Origin: Nocardiopsis alba DSM 43377
GTDB taxonomy: Bacteria > Actinomycetota > Actinomycetes > Streptosporangiales > Streptosporangiaceae
NCBI RefSeq assembly: GCF_000341225.1
Contig: NZ_ANAC01000014.1
Location: 62,001 to 126,000 of the forward strand
Direction of reading: 5' to 3'
DNA: 64,000 nt
Shown: one piece after another, positions 23,448 to 32,812 of the stretch
Numbering within the stretch: the stretch's first letter is position 1
Layout of the letters: each line of letters opens with the position of its first letter
The notes under the pieces: model-generated
Database searches by the model: none
What the model saw: the letters and a program-made list of their open reading frames with translations, nothing else
What the model was told of the DNA's origin: nothing
Position numbers and translations under genes: made by a program

Positions 23448-24541
23448 AGGCCCGCCACCCTTCGCCGACGCACCAGAACGATGAAGAAGGGGGCGCCGAT
23501 GAGCGCGGTGACGATGCCGACCTGGAGCTCCTCCGGGCGGGCCACCACCCGACCGACCATGTCCGCGGTCAGCAGCAGGATCGGCGCCAGCACCGCCGAC
23601 CAGGGCAGGACCCACCGGTGGTCGGGGCCCACGAGCAGACGCGCGATGTGCGGCACCGCGATCCCCACGAACCCGATCGGTCCGGCCACCGCCGTCGCCG
23701 TCCCGGCGAGGAGCACCACGGCCAGGGCGCTCACCGCGCGCACCGCCCACACCCGGGTGCCCAGGGAACGGGCCAGGTCGTCGCCGAGCGCCACCGCGTT
23801 CAGGGCGCGGGTCGAACCGAAGGCCAGGAGCATCCCCAGGAGCAGGAACGGAGCGGCCTGCCCCAGGACGGCGCCCATGCCCTCCGAACCGGAGAGCGAG
23901 CCCACCACCCAGAAGCGGTACTCCTCCAGGCTCGCCCGGTCGCTCAGCACCAGGGCCGAGGTGACCGAGCCCAGGAGCGCCGAGAGCGCCGCCCCGGCGA
24001 GGGTCAGCTTGATCGGGTCGGCCCCGCCGGAGCCCAGGGAACCCACCAGGTGGACCATGACGGCGGCCAGGGCGGCGCCGCCGAAGGCGAAGAGGACGTA
24101 CACCGGCAGGGCGGAGATCCCGAGCACCCCGATGGCGACGACCGTGGCCAGGGAGGCGCCCGAGTTGATGCCGAGGATGCCCGGGTCGCCCAGAGGGTTG
24201 CGGGTGATCCCCTGGACCAGCACCCCGGACACGCCCAGGGCGGCGCCCACGGCCACCCCGGCGAGGGCGCGCGGCACCCGGAGATGCAGCACGACCAGGT
24301 CGGTGTCGCTGCCGGTGAAGTTCCAGTAGGCGGAGTACACCTCGGTCGGCGACAGGTACCGGTAACCGACCAGCACCGACGCCAGCAGGGTCACGGCGAG
24401 CGCCCCCACGGCCACCACCAGCCCGACGGCCCGGGCCCGGGGTCTCCGGAGCAGGCCGGGGCTGCCGGGGTCGCTCCGAGGGCCCCGGACCGGGAGGACC
24501 CGGGTGGGGGAGGGGGACGCGTCGGCCGTACGTTCGGCCAC
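23444..24541 (-). CDS. FecCD/BtuC-type ABC permease 1 (365 aa)
   Basis: It shows HLRVPRALAGVAVGAALGVSG, ITRNPLGDPGILGINSGASL and GPIGFVGIAVPHIARLLVG, the BtuC/FecC signatures. A Pro-rich cytosolic N-terminus of about 35 residues precedes the first TM. It is 6 bp from the lipoprotein gene and overlaps the second permease. Two different permease subunits suggest a heterodimeric channel. No ATPase gene follows. Confidence 0.88.
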   Translation of the reverse strand: MAERTADASPSPTRVLPVRGPRSDPGSPGLLRRPRARAVGLVVAVGALAVTLLASVLVGYRYLSPTEVYSAYWNFTGSDTDLVVLHLRVPRALAGVAVGAALGVSGVLVQGITRNPLGDPGILGINSGASLATVVAIGVLGISALPVYVLFAFGGAALAAVMVHLVGSLGSGGADPIKLTLAGAALSALLGSVTSALVLSDRASLEEYRFWVVGSLSGSEGMGAVLGQAAPFLLLGMLLAFGSTRALNAVALGDDLARSLGTRVWAVRAVSALAVVLLAGTATAVAGPIGFVGIAVPHIARLLVGPDHRWVLPWSAVLAPILLLTADMVGRVVARPEELQVGIVTALIGAPFFIVLVRRRRVAGL

Positions 24542-24547
24542 CGGGCC

Positions 24548-25594
24548 CTACCCGAACAGGTCGGGGTGGATGATCTCCGCGATCGTCGCCACGGCGGGCG
24601 CGCTGCGCACCCCGGCGGAACGGTCGGCGAAGGTGAACTCCCACACCTGGTCCTCGGTGACCGCGGTCAGGTTGGCCAGGGCCGGGTTGTCCATGATCCG
24701 CTCGATGTCGGGGGCGGAGTCGGCGGCGGTCATCTCGGCGTCGCAGCACACGTCGATCAGGATGTGGTCCGGATCGCGTTCGATGACGTCCTCGACGGAG
24801 ACCTGGTGGTTACGGCGTCCGTCGAGGTCGGCGAAGGCGTTGACCCCTCCCGCCAGGTCGATGAGCTCGGTGGAGAAGTCGGGGCCGCCCGCCACGTGGA
24901 ACCCCTGGTCGCCGGGGCGGCCGATCATCACCGTGGGGCGCTCGTCCTCGTCGACCCGACCCTCCAGGGTCTCGGTGACCCCGTCGACGGTGGCCCGCAT
25001 CTCCGCGATGACCTCGTCGGCGCGCTCGCTCACGTCGAACAGCGTCCCCAGGTCCCGCAGGTCGGCGTAGACGTTGTCCATGGTCACGTCGGCCGGGTCG
25101 ATGCTCTCGTCGCTGCGCCCGTCCTCGCTGGGACACAGGGGCGAGAAGATCCAGCTCTCCACGCCCAGTTCGCGCAGGGAGGCCCGGGTGCCCAGACTCT
25201 CGTCGGTGAACACGTCGGTGAAGCCGGACAGCACGAAGTCGGGCCTGGCGTCGAGCAGCTCCTCACGGCTGGGCAGGTTCGGATAGTACTTCTGCTCGGC
25301 CTGGGCCTCGACGTAGTCGTCCAGGACCACGGCGTCCAGGAAGGCCGTGCCCACCAGACGGTCGCCGATACCGAGCGCGTGCGCCATCTCGATGGCGGGT
25401 TGGTAGGCGGCGAAGACCCGCTCCGGCGGAGCGTCGGCGGGGACGTCGACGTCGCAGTTGCGGAGGGTCTCCCCGGCGGCCTCCTCGGCGTCGGGGGAGA
25501 TCGCCCCGCCGCAGGCGGTGAGGGCGGCCACCAGAACGAGGGCGAGACCGGAACGGACACGGCGGCGGAGAGCCCGCGCGTCACTGGGCTTCAT
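24548..25594 (-). CDS. Corrinoid/iron-chelate ABC substrate-binding lipoprotein (348 aa)
   Basis: A class III (BtuF/FepB-like) binding protein. Signal and lipobox: LALVLVAALTAC, Cys near residue 26. The two-lobed fold is indicated by ERVFAAYQPAIEMAHALG, DFVLSGFTDVF, LRELGVESWIFSP and DHILIDVCCDAEM. The ATG at 25594 (MKPSDAR) is chosen over MVCSMKP because it directly precedes the signal peptide. Its leader carries a cobalamin riboswitch, so the ligand is probably cobalamin or a precursor rather than a ferric siderophore. Confidence 0.88.
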   Translation of the reverse strand: MKPSDARALRRRVRSGLALVLVAALTACGGAISPDAEEAAGETLRNCDVDVPADAPPERVFAAYQPAIEMAHALGIGDRLVGTAFLDAVVLDDYVEAQAEQKYYPNLPSREELLDARPDFVLSGFTDVFTDESLGTRASLRELGVESWIFSPLCPSEDGRSDESIDPADVTMDNVYADLRDLGTLFDVSERADEVIAEMRATVDGVTETLEGRVDEDERPTVMIGRPGDQGFHVAGGPDFSTELIDLAGGVNAFADLDGRRNHQVSVEDVIERDPDHILIDVCCDAEMTAADSAPDIERIMDNPALANLTAVTEDQVWEFTFADRSAGVRSAPAVATIAEIIHPDLFG

Positions 25595-25898
25595 CGAACA
25601 AACCATCCTTCGTGGTTTGATGACGCGGACGGTCGCAGCCGGTCTCCTGGCTCCCGGAGTCGGACTCTCGTCCAGCGCTCTCCGCCCTTCCCGGGCCGTG
25701 TTCGGCCCAGTGGCGTATGGGAGGCGCCCTCCGGTCACAGTGGCGAGGACCGCGCCGGAATCTCACCGGCTTCCCGTGCACTACGACGTCGACGACATGA
25801 ACTTGTGTCGATATTCAGCGAACACCGTAGTACATGCCGTTCGCCCCACTCCCTCCGGATCCGTCGCGAAGGAGGGGGCGTTCGATGTCCTCGGTCCC
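25595..25898 (-). promoter_or_regulatory. Leader of the cobalamin transporter operon
   Basis: This 304-bp gene-free interval holds the cobalamin riboswitch (25632-25783) and, further upstream, a relatively AT-rich patch (about 25800-25840) suited to the promoter. I cannot assign hexamers with confidence. Confidence 0.6.
25632..25783 (-). ncRNA. Cobalamin riboswitch
   Basis: On the minus strand the 5' part reads GGGAAGCCGGTGAGATTCCG followed by GGTCCTCGCCACTGTGA, and the 3' part contains GAGTCCGACT and the B12 box GGAGCCAGGAGACCGGC. These are the conserved segments of the RF00174 class in the right order and spacing. It ends about 38 nt before the lipoprotein ATG, so it probably controls translation by masking the ribosome site when cobalamin is bound. 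Confidence 0.93.
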
Positions 25899-26492
25899 TC
25901 AGGGCGTGTAGGGGATGCGGTCGATCCGACGCACCTCGCCCAGGGTGGACCATTCGTTGCGTCCCAATCGGGCCAGCGGCCGGAGCAGTTCGACGTCGGG
26001 ATGGTCGCCGTCGAGGTACCCCTTGTCCACGGCGGCCCGCACGATACGGCCGAACACCACGGTGGAGTCGCCCAGGGTCAGGGTCGAGTGCAGCGCGCAC
26101 TCCAGGGCCACGGGGGAGGAGGCCACCCGGGGAGGCCGGACCTCGACGCTCGGTTCGCGGGCGATGTCCAGCGCGTCGAACTCGCTCACGTCCGCCGGGT
26201 AACGGGTGCCGGTGGCGTTCACCCGGTCCTGGAGGGGTTCGGGGGCGAGGTTGACCACGAACTCGCGGGTCGCCTCGACGTTGGTCAGAGAGTCCTTGCG
26301 GCCCACCGAGGTGAACTGCACGATCGGCGGTTCGATACAGGAGATCGTGAAGAAGGAGTGCGGAGCCAGGTTGTCCACACCCTCCTCGGAGGTGGTGGAG
26401 ACCCACGCGATCGGGCGCGGGACCACCACGGACGTCAGCAGTTTGTAGAATTCCCGGCCGGGGAGGTCGGCGGGTGTCCATTCGGTACGCAT
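25899..26492 (-). CDS. Flavin reductase-like domain protein (197 aa)
   Basis: A flavoredoxin/flavin reductase-like FMN-binding split-barrel protein: FYKLLTSVVVPRPIAWVSTTSEEG, NLAPHSFFTISCIEPPIV and the DSLTNVEATREFVVNLA segment define the family. It may act as an FMN reductase or bind FMN for another oxidoreductase. It is a single gene, divergent from the threonine dehydratase, with a 50-bp shared promoter space. Substrate unknown. Confidence 0.85.
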   Translation of the reverse strand: MRTEWTPADLPGREFYKLLTSVVVPRPIAWVSTTSEEGVDNLAPHSFFTISCIEPPIVQFTSVGRKDSLTNVEATREFVVNLAPEPLQDRVNATGTRYPADVSEFDALDIAREPSVEVRPPRVASSPVALECALHSTLTLGDSTVVFGRIVRAAVDKGYLDGDHPDVELLRPLARLGRNEWSTLGEVRRIDRIPYTP

Positions 26493-26542
26493 CGGGTCCG
26501 ATTATCCCGTGTGCCGAGGGCCGCCATGGGCATACTCGCCGG

Positions 26543-27505
26543 ATGGAACCGGTCACAGCACAGGATGTACACGACGCCGCCACCAGGATCCAAGGGCACG
26601 TGGTGCGCACCCCCCTGACGGTCGGCCCCGACACCGACCGCCCCTTCCTGGTCAAACCCGAGAGTCTGCAACCGACCGGGGCGTTCAAACTGCGCGGCGC
26701 CACCAACGCGTTGGCCCTGCTCGACGGGGATCGACGTGAACGCGGGGTCGTCACCCACTCTTCGGGCAATCATGGGCTGGCGCTCACCCTGGCGGCGGTA
26801 CGCGAGGGGGTGGCCTGCACCGTGGTGGTCCCGGAGGGGGCGCCCGAGACCAAGGTGTACCGGATCCGTGCCCTGGGCGCCCGCGTGGTCGTGGTGCCTC
26901 CGGCGGAGCGGGAATCGGCGGTGGAGGACCTGGTCGCGAAGGAGGGGGCGACCTTCGTCTCGCCCTTCGACGACCGTCGGGTGATCGCCGGGCAGGGGAC
27001 CGTGGGATTGGAGATCCTGGAACAGTCCCCCGACGTCACCACGATCGTGGTCCCGGTCGGCGGTGGCGGGCTGGCCTCGGGGGTCGTCACGGCCGCGTGG
27101 ACGGTACATCCGCGCCGGGTCCGTGTCGTGGGGGTGGAACCGGAGCTGGCCGCCGACGCGGCCGAGAGCCTGCGGGAGGGGCGCCGGATCCCCTGGGAGC
27201 CCGAACGCACCTACCGGACCATGGCCGACGGCGTGCGCGTGTGCCTGTCCGACCTGACCTTCGCCCATCTGCGGGACCGGCTGGACGCGATCGTCACCGT
27301 GACCGAGGAGGAGATCGCCGAGGGGGTGCGGGCCCTGGCGCACGGATCCCGGCTGGTGGCCGAACCCAGCGGCGCGCTGTCGACGGCCGCCCTGCTGTCG
27401 GGGAAGGTCGAGACGATACCGGGACGGCCCGAGGCGACGGTCGCGGTGCTCTCCGGCGGCAACATCGACCCGGACCTGTTCGTCCGCCTGGTGGAACCGG
27501 ACTGA
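26543..27505 (+). CDS. PLP-dependent threonine/serine dehydratase (320 aa)
   Basis: A fold-type II PLP enzyme that deaminates threonine or serine. LVKPESLQPTGAFKLRGATNA carries the Schiff-base Lys (near 50), THSSGNHGLALTLAA the phosphate-binding loop start, and VPVGGGGLASGVVTAAW the Gly-rich PLP phosphate cup. No C-terminal ACT regulatory domain, so it is the catabolic or serine-racemase-like type, not biosynthetic IlvA. The ATG at 26543 fits the N-terminus MEPVTAQDVHDAATRI. Confidence 0.88.
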   Translation: MEPVTAQDVHDAATRIQGHVVRTPLTVGPDTDRPFLVKPESLQPTGAFKLRGATNALALLDGDRRERGVVTHSSGNHGLALTLAAVREGVACTVVVPEGAPETKVYRIRALGARVVVVPPAERESAVEDLVAKEGATFVSPFDDRRVIAGQGTVGLEILEQSPDVTTIVVPVGGGGLASGVVTAAWTVHPRRVRVVGVEPELAADAAESLREGRRIPWEPERTYRTMADGVRVCLSDLTFAHLRDRLDAIVTVTEEEIAEGVRALAHGSRLVAEPSGALSTAALLSGKVETIPGRPEATVAVLSGGNIDPDLFVRLVEPD

Positions 27506-27517
27506 CCCGGAGCCCGG

Positions 27518-28039
27518 TCAACGGTCGTGCCGGTGGGGGCGGGTCCCCCCACCGGTCTCCCCGTCCTCGGCTGACGGATCCGAGATGTCCGCCTCCGGGG
27601 TCCGACCGATGACGACGCCGAAGAACACGTGGTCGATCAACAGGGCCAGGCGTTCGCGGGGCCGGGCCCGACGGGCGTGTTCCAAGCCCAGCGCCGGGGC
27701 CAGGGCCACCTCGAAGAGCCCCCAGGAGAGCACCCCGTAGATCGGGCCCGCCGCCCGCGAGTGGCGGATCCGTCGCGGCACGAGACCGAACGCCGCCCCC
27801 GCGGCGGCGCCGTAACACCAGTGCGCGAGTTCGATGAAGGCCGTCCGTCGGTGTTCGGGCACCGCTGCGAGCACGGCGGGCACGCCCTCTCTGAGCATGG
27901 CCTCGGGCGGCGTCCGTTCGATCGCGCCGACGCCGACGGCGAACTGTCGCATCCCGCTCATGGCCATGGCGGCCACCGCGCCTCTGGCCATACCCCTGGC
28001 CCATGGCCTCGGCCGTGTCCGCCTCGTCGTCTCCCGCAT
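27518..28039 (-). CDS. Hypothetical integral membrane protein (173 aa)
   Basis: I do not recognise a named family. There is an Arg-rich N-terminus, then GMARGAVAAMAMSGMRQFAVG, a helix with ELAHWCYGAAAGAAFGLV, and IYGVLSWGLFEVALAPALG, giving three or four TM segments. LALLIDHVFFGVVIG and a charged tail follow. The pattern resembles small DUF1440-like membrane proteins. It precedes nothing on its strand and is convergent with the dehydratase gene. Confidence 0.7.
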   Translation of the reverse strand: MRETTRRTRPRPWARGMARGAVAAMAMSGMRQFAVGVGAIERTPPEAMLREGVPAVLAAVPEHRRTAFIELAHWCYGAAAGAAFGLVPRRIRHSRAAGPIYGVLSWGLFEVALAPALGLEHARRARPRERLALLIDHVFFGVVIGRTPEADISDPSAEDGETGGGTRPHRHDR

Positions 28040-28174
28040 CGTCCTCTCCCGTCGTCGGTGGTACCTCCGCTTCTCCTCCCCTGACCGATGTGGAGCTCGT
28101 TCACACTCGTGTGGAGCGGCGGGTGGCCTCGAAGGGGCGGTCCCCTCGGGACGGTCTGTGCTCGGAGGACGGAC

Positions 28175-28996
28175 TCAGCGGCCCACGCCCAGCCTCGCGC
28201 GAAGTGTGCGCAGGGCGCCCGCGAGCAGGCGGGAGACCTGCATCTGGGAGCAGCCGATCTCCTCGGCGATCTGCGCCTGGGTCCACTCGTCGAAGTACCG
28301 ACGTTTGAGGATCAGCCGCTCCCGGTGGGGCAGGCTCCGCAGCGCCGGACGGACGGCGGCGCGGTCCACGACCAGGTCGAGTTCGGGATCCTCCACCCCG
28401 AGGTACCGATCGAACGCGGTGGTCGGCCCCTCCTCCCTGGGGTCGGAGGCGTTCAACGAGACGGTGTTGTAGGCCTCCGACACCAGCCTGGCCTCTTCCA
28501 ACTCCCGCTCGGTCAGCCCCATCTCGCGGGCGACCTCGGTGAGGGTGGGGGTACGGGACAGACGCTGCTCCATCTCGCGACGGACCCGGTTCATCTCGGT
28601 CCGCCGGGTGCGGGGGTCCCTGGGGGTGTGCACCGCCCAGGTGTGGTCTCGGAAGTGGCGTTTGATCTCCCCGATCACGGTCGGCGTGAGATAGCGGACG
28701 AATTCCCGGCCGCGTTCGGGCGAGTAGCCGCGGATCGCCTTGGCCAGCCCGACGTGGGCGGTCTGTCGCAGGTCCTCCACCCGCTCGCCGCGCCCCCGGT
28801 AACGGTGGGCGATGCGATTCAGGAGCGGCAGGTAGTGCCGTGTGATGCGCTCGCGCAGCCGTCCGACCAGAGGGTCCTCCGGCTCCAGCGACTTCAGTAG
28901 TGAGATCAGGTCCTCGGTGGAGGTGTCCTCCGGAGGCTCGCGACGGGGACCGGGCACCCGCCCGACGGGGGTGGTGGTCGCGGGGGAAGTCGGCAT
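28175..28996 (-). CDS. SigB/SigF-family RNA polymerase sigma factor (273 aa)
   Basis: An alternative group 3 sigma factor. Region 2 shows LPLLNRIAHRYRGRGERVEDLRQ and VGLAKAIRGYSPERG; region 3 has TPTLTEVAREMGL; region 4 is LPHRERLILKRRYFDEWTQAQIAEEIGCSQ split over the HTH. I chose the ATG at 28996 because AGGAGG sits six bases upstream; an ATG at 29014 would add six residues and lacks that spacing. No anti-sigma gene is adjacent. A bipartite motif 169 bp upstream is repeated before the second sigma gene at 41481. Confidence 0.92.
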   Translation of the reverse strand: MPTSPATTTPVGRVPGPRREPPEDTSTEDLISLLKSLEPEDPLVGRLRERITRHYLPLLNRIAHRYRGRGERVEDLRQTAHVGLAKAIRGYSPERGREFVRYLTPTVIGEIKRHFRDHTWAVHTPRDPRTRRTEMNRVRREMEQRLSRTPTLTEVAREMGLTERELEEARLVSEAYNTVSLNASDPREEGPTTAFDRYLGVEDPELDLVVDRAAVRPALRSLPHRERLILKRRYFDEWTQAQIAEEIGCSQMQVSRLLAGALRTLRARLGVGR

Positions 28997-29362
28997 GGTG
29001 AACCTCCTGTCCATGGGACGCGGTCACGTCGGAGCGCCGCGAACACGGGCGTTCTTCGATGTGGAGAGGTCCGAGGCCGGGTGGGCCCGGACGAAAGGTG
29101 GCCCCCGGACGGGGCGGGAACGGCGGGCGTCGAGCGGTTCCGCGCCCGCGGGTATCCCCCTGGGGATGCCCGGGGCAGCACGCTGGGAAAACACGGGAAC
29201 ACGACCTTGACCCCGCTCTGTCAGGTATTGGCGCCCCATGGGGGAGAAGTGGACGGAGGGCGAGGAGTCGCCGCCCGGGACGTTTGCGGATCGCTCTCTC
29301 CGGTCAGGGCGGACCATGAGGCCCCCATCGTCCCGAGCATCGTCCGACAGGAGGGTTCGACC
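28997..29362. promoter_or_regulatory. Divergent control region between sigma and catalase genes
   Basis: A 366-bp gene-free interval. It holds the bipartite sigma-gene motif (29165-29194, minus) and an imperfect inverted repeat GGGTATCCCC-CT-GGGGATGCCC (29150-29171) whose right arm overlaps that motif. I see no convincing sigma-B or housekeeping promoter for the catalase on the plus strand. Confidence 0.5.
29165..29194 (-). promoter_or_regulatory. Bipartite upstream motif of sigma gene 1
   Basis: On the minus strand GTGTTTTCCC, 12 nt, CGGGCATC. The identical pair with the same 12-nt spacer is found upstream of the second sigma gene (41616-41645). It resembles a SigB promoter (GNNT then GGGTA) but with GGGCAT and a 17-nt spacer from GTTT. 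Confidence 0.6.
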
Positions 29363-31453
29363 ATGGCAGACGCCGAACGTGACGCCAAGGACCGGCAGCT
29401 CGACGCGGAGCGCACGGAGTCGCGAGGACCGCTGACCACCGAGACCGGGGTCAGGGTCGAGGACACCGACAACTCCCTGAGCGTCGGTGAGCGCGGACCG
29501 ACGCTGCTGGAGGACTTCCACGCCCGGGAGAAGATCACCCACTTCGACCACGAACGCATCCCCGAGAGGGTGGTCCACGCAAGGGGAGCGGGCGCCTACG
29601 GACACTTCACGCCCTACGAGGACCTGTCCGACCTCACCGCCGCGCACTTCCTGAGCGGCCCCGACGTCACCACCCCGGTCTTCGTCCGCTTCTCCACGGT
29701 GGCCGGTTCACGCGGCTCGGCCGACACGGTGCGCGACGTACGCGGTTTCGCGGTCAAGTTCTACACCGAACAGGGCAACTACGACCTGGTCGGCAACAAC
29801 ATGCCGGTCTTCTTCATCCAGGACGGGATCAAGTTCCCCGACTTCGTGCACGCGGTCAAACCCGAACCGCACAACGAGATCCCCCAGGCGCAATCGGCTC
29901 ACGACACCCTGTGGGACTTCGTGGGGCTGCAACCGGAGACCACCCACATGATCATGTGGCTGATGTCGGACCGGGCGATCCCGCGCAGCTACCGCACCAT
30001 GCAGGGCTTCGGCGTGCACACCTTCCGATTCGTCGACGAGCGGGGGCGGGGCACCTTCGTCAAGTTCCACTGGAGGCCGATCCTGGGGACCCACTCTCTG
30101 GTGTGGGACGAGGCCCAGCGCATCCAGGGCAAGGACCCCGACTACAACCGCCGCGACCTGTGGGAGGCCATCGAACGCGGCCAGTACCCCGAATGGGAAC
30201 TGGGGGTGCAGCTGGTGCCCGAGGAGAACGAGCACGACTTCTCGTTCGACCTGCTGGACGCCACGAAGATCATCCCCGAGGAGCAGGTGCCCGTACGGCC
30301 CATCGGTCGGATGGTCCTGAACCGCAACCCGGACAACTTCTTCGCCGAGACCGAGCAGATCGCCTTCCACACCGCCAACGTGGTCCCGGGGATCGACTTC
30401 ACCAACGATCCCCTGCTCCAGGCCCGCAACTTCTCCTACCTGGACACGCAGCTGCTGCGGCTGGGCGGCTCCAACTTCCAGCAGATCCCCGTCAATCGAC
30501 CGGTAGCCCGGGTCGACAACAATCAGCGTGACGGCTTCGCCCAGCACCGCGTGCACCGGGGCGGGACCTCCTACTACCCGAACTCGCTGGGCGGCGGCTG
30601 CCCGGCCCTGGCCGACGAGAACGTGTACCGCCACTACACGGAGAAGGTCGAGGGGAACAAGATCCGCCGCCGGGCGGAGAGCTTCAAGGACCACTACTCC
30701 CAGGCCCGGCTGTTCCTCAACAGCCTCGCCGACTGGGAGAGGGAGCACCTGGTGGCGGCCTTCCGCTTCGAACTGGGCAAGTGCGAGGAGCTCTCGATCC
30801 GGCAGCGGGTGGTGGCCAACCTGGTGGAGGTGGACCACGGGCTCGCCGTCGCCGTCGCCGAGGGGATCGGGGTGGAACCGCCCGAGGATCCAGGGACGCG
30901 AGGGCACGAGAACTCCTCGCCCGCGCTCAGCCAGGCGAACACGGCCTTCGGCGACCTGACCGGCCGCCAGGTGGCGGTGCTCTTGAGCGATGGGGTGGAC
31001 GGCGACGCCGTCGAGGCGATCAGGGACGCCCTCGTGGCGAAGGGCGCGGTGGTCGAACTCCTCGCGCGCGCCGACGGATCCGTGCGGACCCGGGACGGAG
31101 GAGACCTGGCGCTGGACCGTTCCTACACGACCGTCTCCTCGGTCCTGTACGACGCGGTGGCGATCCCCGGCGGCGCGGACTCGGTCGACGCCCTGGAGGA
31201 GGACGGGGAGGCCCGGCACTTCGTGCTGGAGGCCTATAAGCACAACAAGACGATCGCGGCCCTCGGCCAGGGGACGGCGCTGCTCACGGGCACGGGGGTG
31301 TCCGGTCAGCTGGCCACCCCGCCGTTGGAGACGGTGACCCACGAAGGGGTGGTGCGCTCGCCCGCGGTGGACACGGAGTTCATCGAGGAGTTCGCGCGAC
31401 TCATCGGGCTGCACCGTCACTGGGAGCGGCCCACGGGCGCCGTCTCGGCCTGA
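29363..31453 (+). CDS. katE: Large-subunit (clade 2) catalase, HPII type (696 aa)
   Basis: A haem catalase removing hydrogen peroxide. The catalytic His is H72 in [12 protein letters not shown], Asn in VGNNMPVFF, and the proximal Tyr in [14 protein letters not shown]. Substrate-channel and core motifs (FRDRF-like region, [20 protein letters not shown]) are present. Residues from about 535 form the extra C-terminal DJ-1/PfpI-like flavodoxin domain ([17 protein letters not shown]), which marks clade 2. It is divergent from the sigma gene, consistent with a stress role. Confidence 0.95.
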   Translation: MADAERDAKDRQLDAERTESRGPLTTETGVRVEDTDNSLSVGERGPTLLEDFHAREKITHFDHERIPERVVHARGAGAYGHFTPYEDLSDLTAAHFLSGPDVTTPVFVRFSTVAGSRGSADTVRDVRGFAVKFYTEQGNYDLVGNNMPVFFIQDGIKFPDFVHAVKPEPHNEIPQAQSAHDTLWDFVGLQPETTHMIMWLMSDRAIPRSYRTMQGFGVHTFRFVDERGRGTFVKFHWRPILGTHSLVWDEAQRIQGKDPDYNRRDLWEAIERGQYPEWELGVQLVPEENEHDFSFDLLDATKIIPEEQVPVRPIGRMVLNRNPDNFFAETEQIAFHTANVVPGIDFTNDPLLQARNFSYLDTQLLRLGGSNFQQIPVNRPVARVDNNQRDGFAQHRVHRGGTSYYPNSLGGGCPALADENVYRHYTEKVEGNKIRRRAESFKDHYSQARLFLNSLADWEREHLVAAFRFELGKCEELSIRQRVVANLVEVDHGLAVAVAEGIGVEPPEDPGTRGHENSSPALSQANTAFGDLTGRQVAVLLSDGVDGDAVEAIRDALVAKGAVVELLARADGSVRTRDGGDLALDRSYTTVSSVLYDAVAIPGGADSVDALEEDGEARHFVLEAYKHNKTIAALGQGTALLTGTGVSGQLATPPLETVTHEGVVRSPAVDTEFIEEFARLIGLHRHWERPTGAVSA

Positions 31454-31522
31454 CACGTCACGGCGACGGTCTCACGCGAGGGGGCCGTCGCCCACGGACC
31501 ATCGAGGAAGAGGGAGAGAGGG

Positions 31523-31550
31523 CCCCGCCCGGTTCGGGGGCCGGGCGGGG
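31523..31550 (+). terminator. Hairpin after the catalase gene
   Basis: Stem CCCCGCCCGG/CCGGGCGGGG, 10 bp, 8-nt loop. Only 38 bases remain before the next start, so read-through into the dehydrogenase gene is possible. Confidence 0.75.
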
Positions 31551-31588
31551 CGCCCCTCGTTCAGGGACCTTCGAGACCAGGGGGAAGC

Positions 31589-32773
31589 ATGCGCGCGGTG
31601 GTGTGGAACGGTACACGCGACGTCAGGACCGAGACGGTCCCCGACCCTCGGATCGAACGGCTCGACGACGCCGTCATCCGGGTCACCTCCTCCGGGCTGT
31701 GCGGCTCCGACCTGCACCTGTACGAGGTGCTCGGGCCGTTCATGAACGCCGGGGACGTCCTCGGACACGAGCCCATGGGCGTGGTCGAGGAGGTGGGGCC
31801 CGACGCCACGGGCCTGGCGCCCGGACAGCGGGTCGTCGTCCCCTTCCAGATCTCCTGCGGCCACTGTCCGATGTGCGAGACCGGGTTCCAGACCCAGTGC
31901 GACAACACGCGGGTGGAGAGCCAGGGCATGGGGGCGAGCATCTACGGCTACAGCGCCCTCTACGGCTCGGTGCCCGGGGCGCAGGCGGAGTACCTGCGGG
32001 TGCCGCGGGCGAAGGACAACGTGATCCCGGTCCCCTCCCAAGGGCCGGACGACCGCTATGTGTACCTGTCGGACGTACTTCCCACAGCCTGGCAGGGGGT
32101 CGAGTACGCGGACATCCCCGAAGGGGGCACCGTGGCGGTCCTGGGGTTGGGGCCGATCGGGGAGATGGCGTGCCGGGTGGCGCTGCACCGTGGAGCTGAT
32201 CGCGTCTTCGGGGTCGATCCGGTCCCGGAACGACGTGCGCGCGCGGCGGCGCGCGGCGTCGAGGTGTTCGATCTGCCGAGCGATACCGACGAGCTCGTCG
32301 AGCAGATCCGGGAGCGCACCGACGGCCGGGGTCCGGACTCGGTCATCGACGCCGTCGGTATGGAGGCTCAGGGGCACGGAACGGCGCGGCTGGCCCAGCG
32401 CGCGGTCTCCTGGATGCCCAAGGGAGCGGCGGCCAAGCTGATGGAGACGGCGGGGGTGGACCGTCTGGCGGCCTTCCAGATCGCCATCGACCTGGTCCGT
32501 CGGGGCGGGACCATCTCCCTGTCCGGCGTCTACGGGGGCATGACCGATCCGCTCCCCATGCTCACGCTCTTCGACAAACAGATCCGGCTACGGATGGGGC
32601 AGGCCAACGTCCGCCACTGGGCTCCGGACATCCTTCCGCTACTGGACGAACAGGACGTGCTGGGGGTGGAGGACTTCGCCACCCACCACCTGTCCCTGGA
32701 GGAGGCTCCGGAGGCCTACCGGAACTTCCAGGAGAAGCGGGACGGAACCTTCAAGGTGCTCTTCCGGCCCTGA
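31589..32773 (+). CDS. Zinc-dependent alcohol/formaldehyde dehydrogenase-like protein (394 aa)
   Basis: A medium-chain dehydrogenase of the class III-like group. Catalytic zinc ligands lie in SSGLCGSDLHLYE and GHEPMGVVEE; the structural zinc site is CGHCPMCETGFQTQC (about residues 90-104). The NAD fold shows AVLGLGPIGEMACRVAL. Length and the motif ASIYGYSALYGSVPGAQAEY match glutathione-independent formaldehyde dehydrogenase relatives. In this setting beside formate dehydrogenase it could feed a C1 route. It is 39 bp upstream of the ThDP enzyme and likely co-transcribed. Confidence 0.88.
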   Translation: MRAVVWNGTRDVRTETVPDPRIERLDDAVIRVTSSGLCGSDLHLYEVLGPFMNAGDVLGHEPMGVVEEVGPDATGLAPGQRVVVPFQISCGHCPMCETGFQTQCDNTRVESQGMGASIYGYSALYGSVPGAQAEYLRVPRAKDNVIPVPSQGPDDRYVYLSDVLPTAWQGVEYADIPEGGTVAVLGLGPIGEMACRVALHRGADRVFGVDPVPERRARAAARGVEVFDLPSDTDELVEQIRERTDGRGPDSVIDAVGMEAQGHGTARLAQRAVSWMPKGAAAKLMETAGVDRLAAFQIAIDLVRRGGTISLSGVYGGMTDPLPMLTLFDKQIRLRMGQANVRHWAPDILPLLDEQDVLGVEDFATHHLSLEEAPEAYRNFQEKRDGTFKVLFRP

Positions 32774-32812
32774 GCGACCGGGCGGGAGGAGCCGATACGG
32801 AAGGAACGGAAC

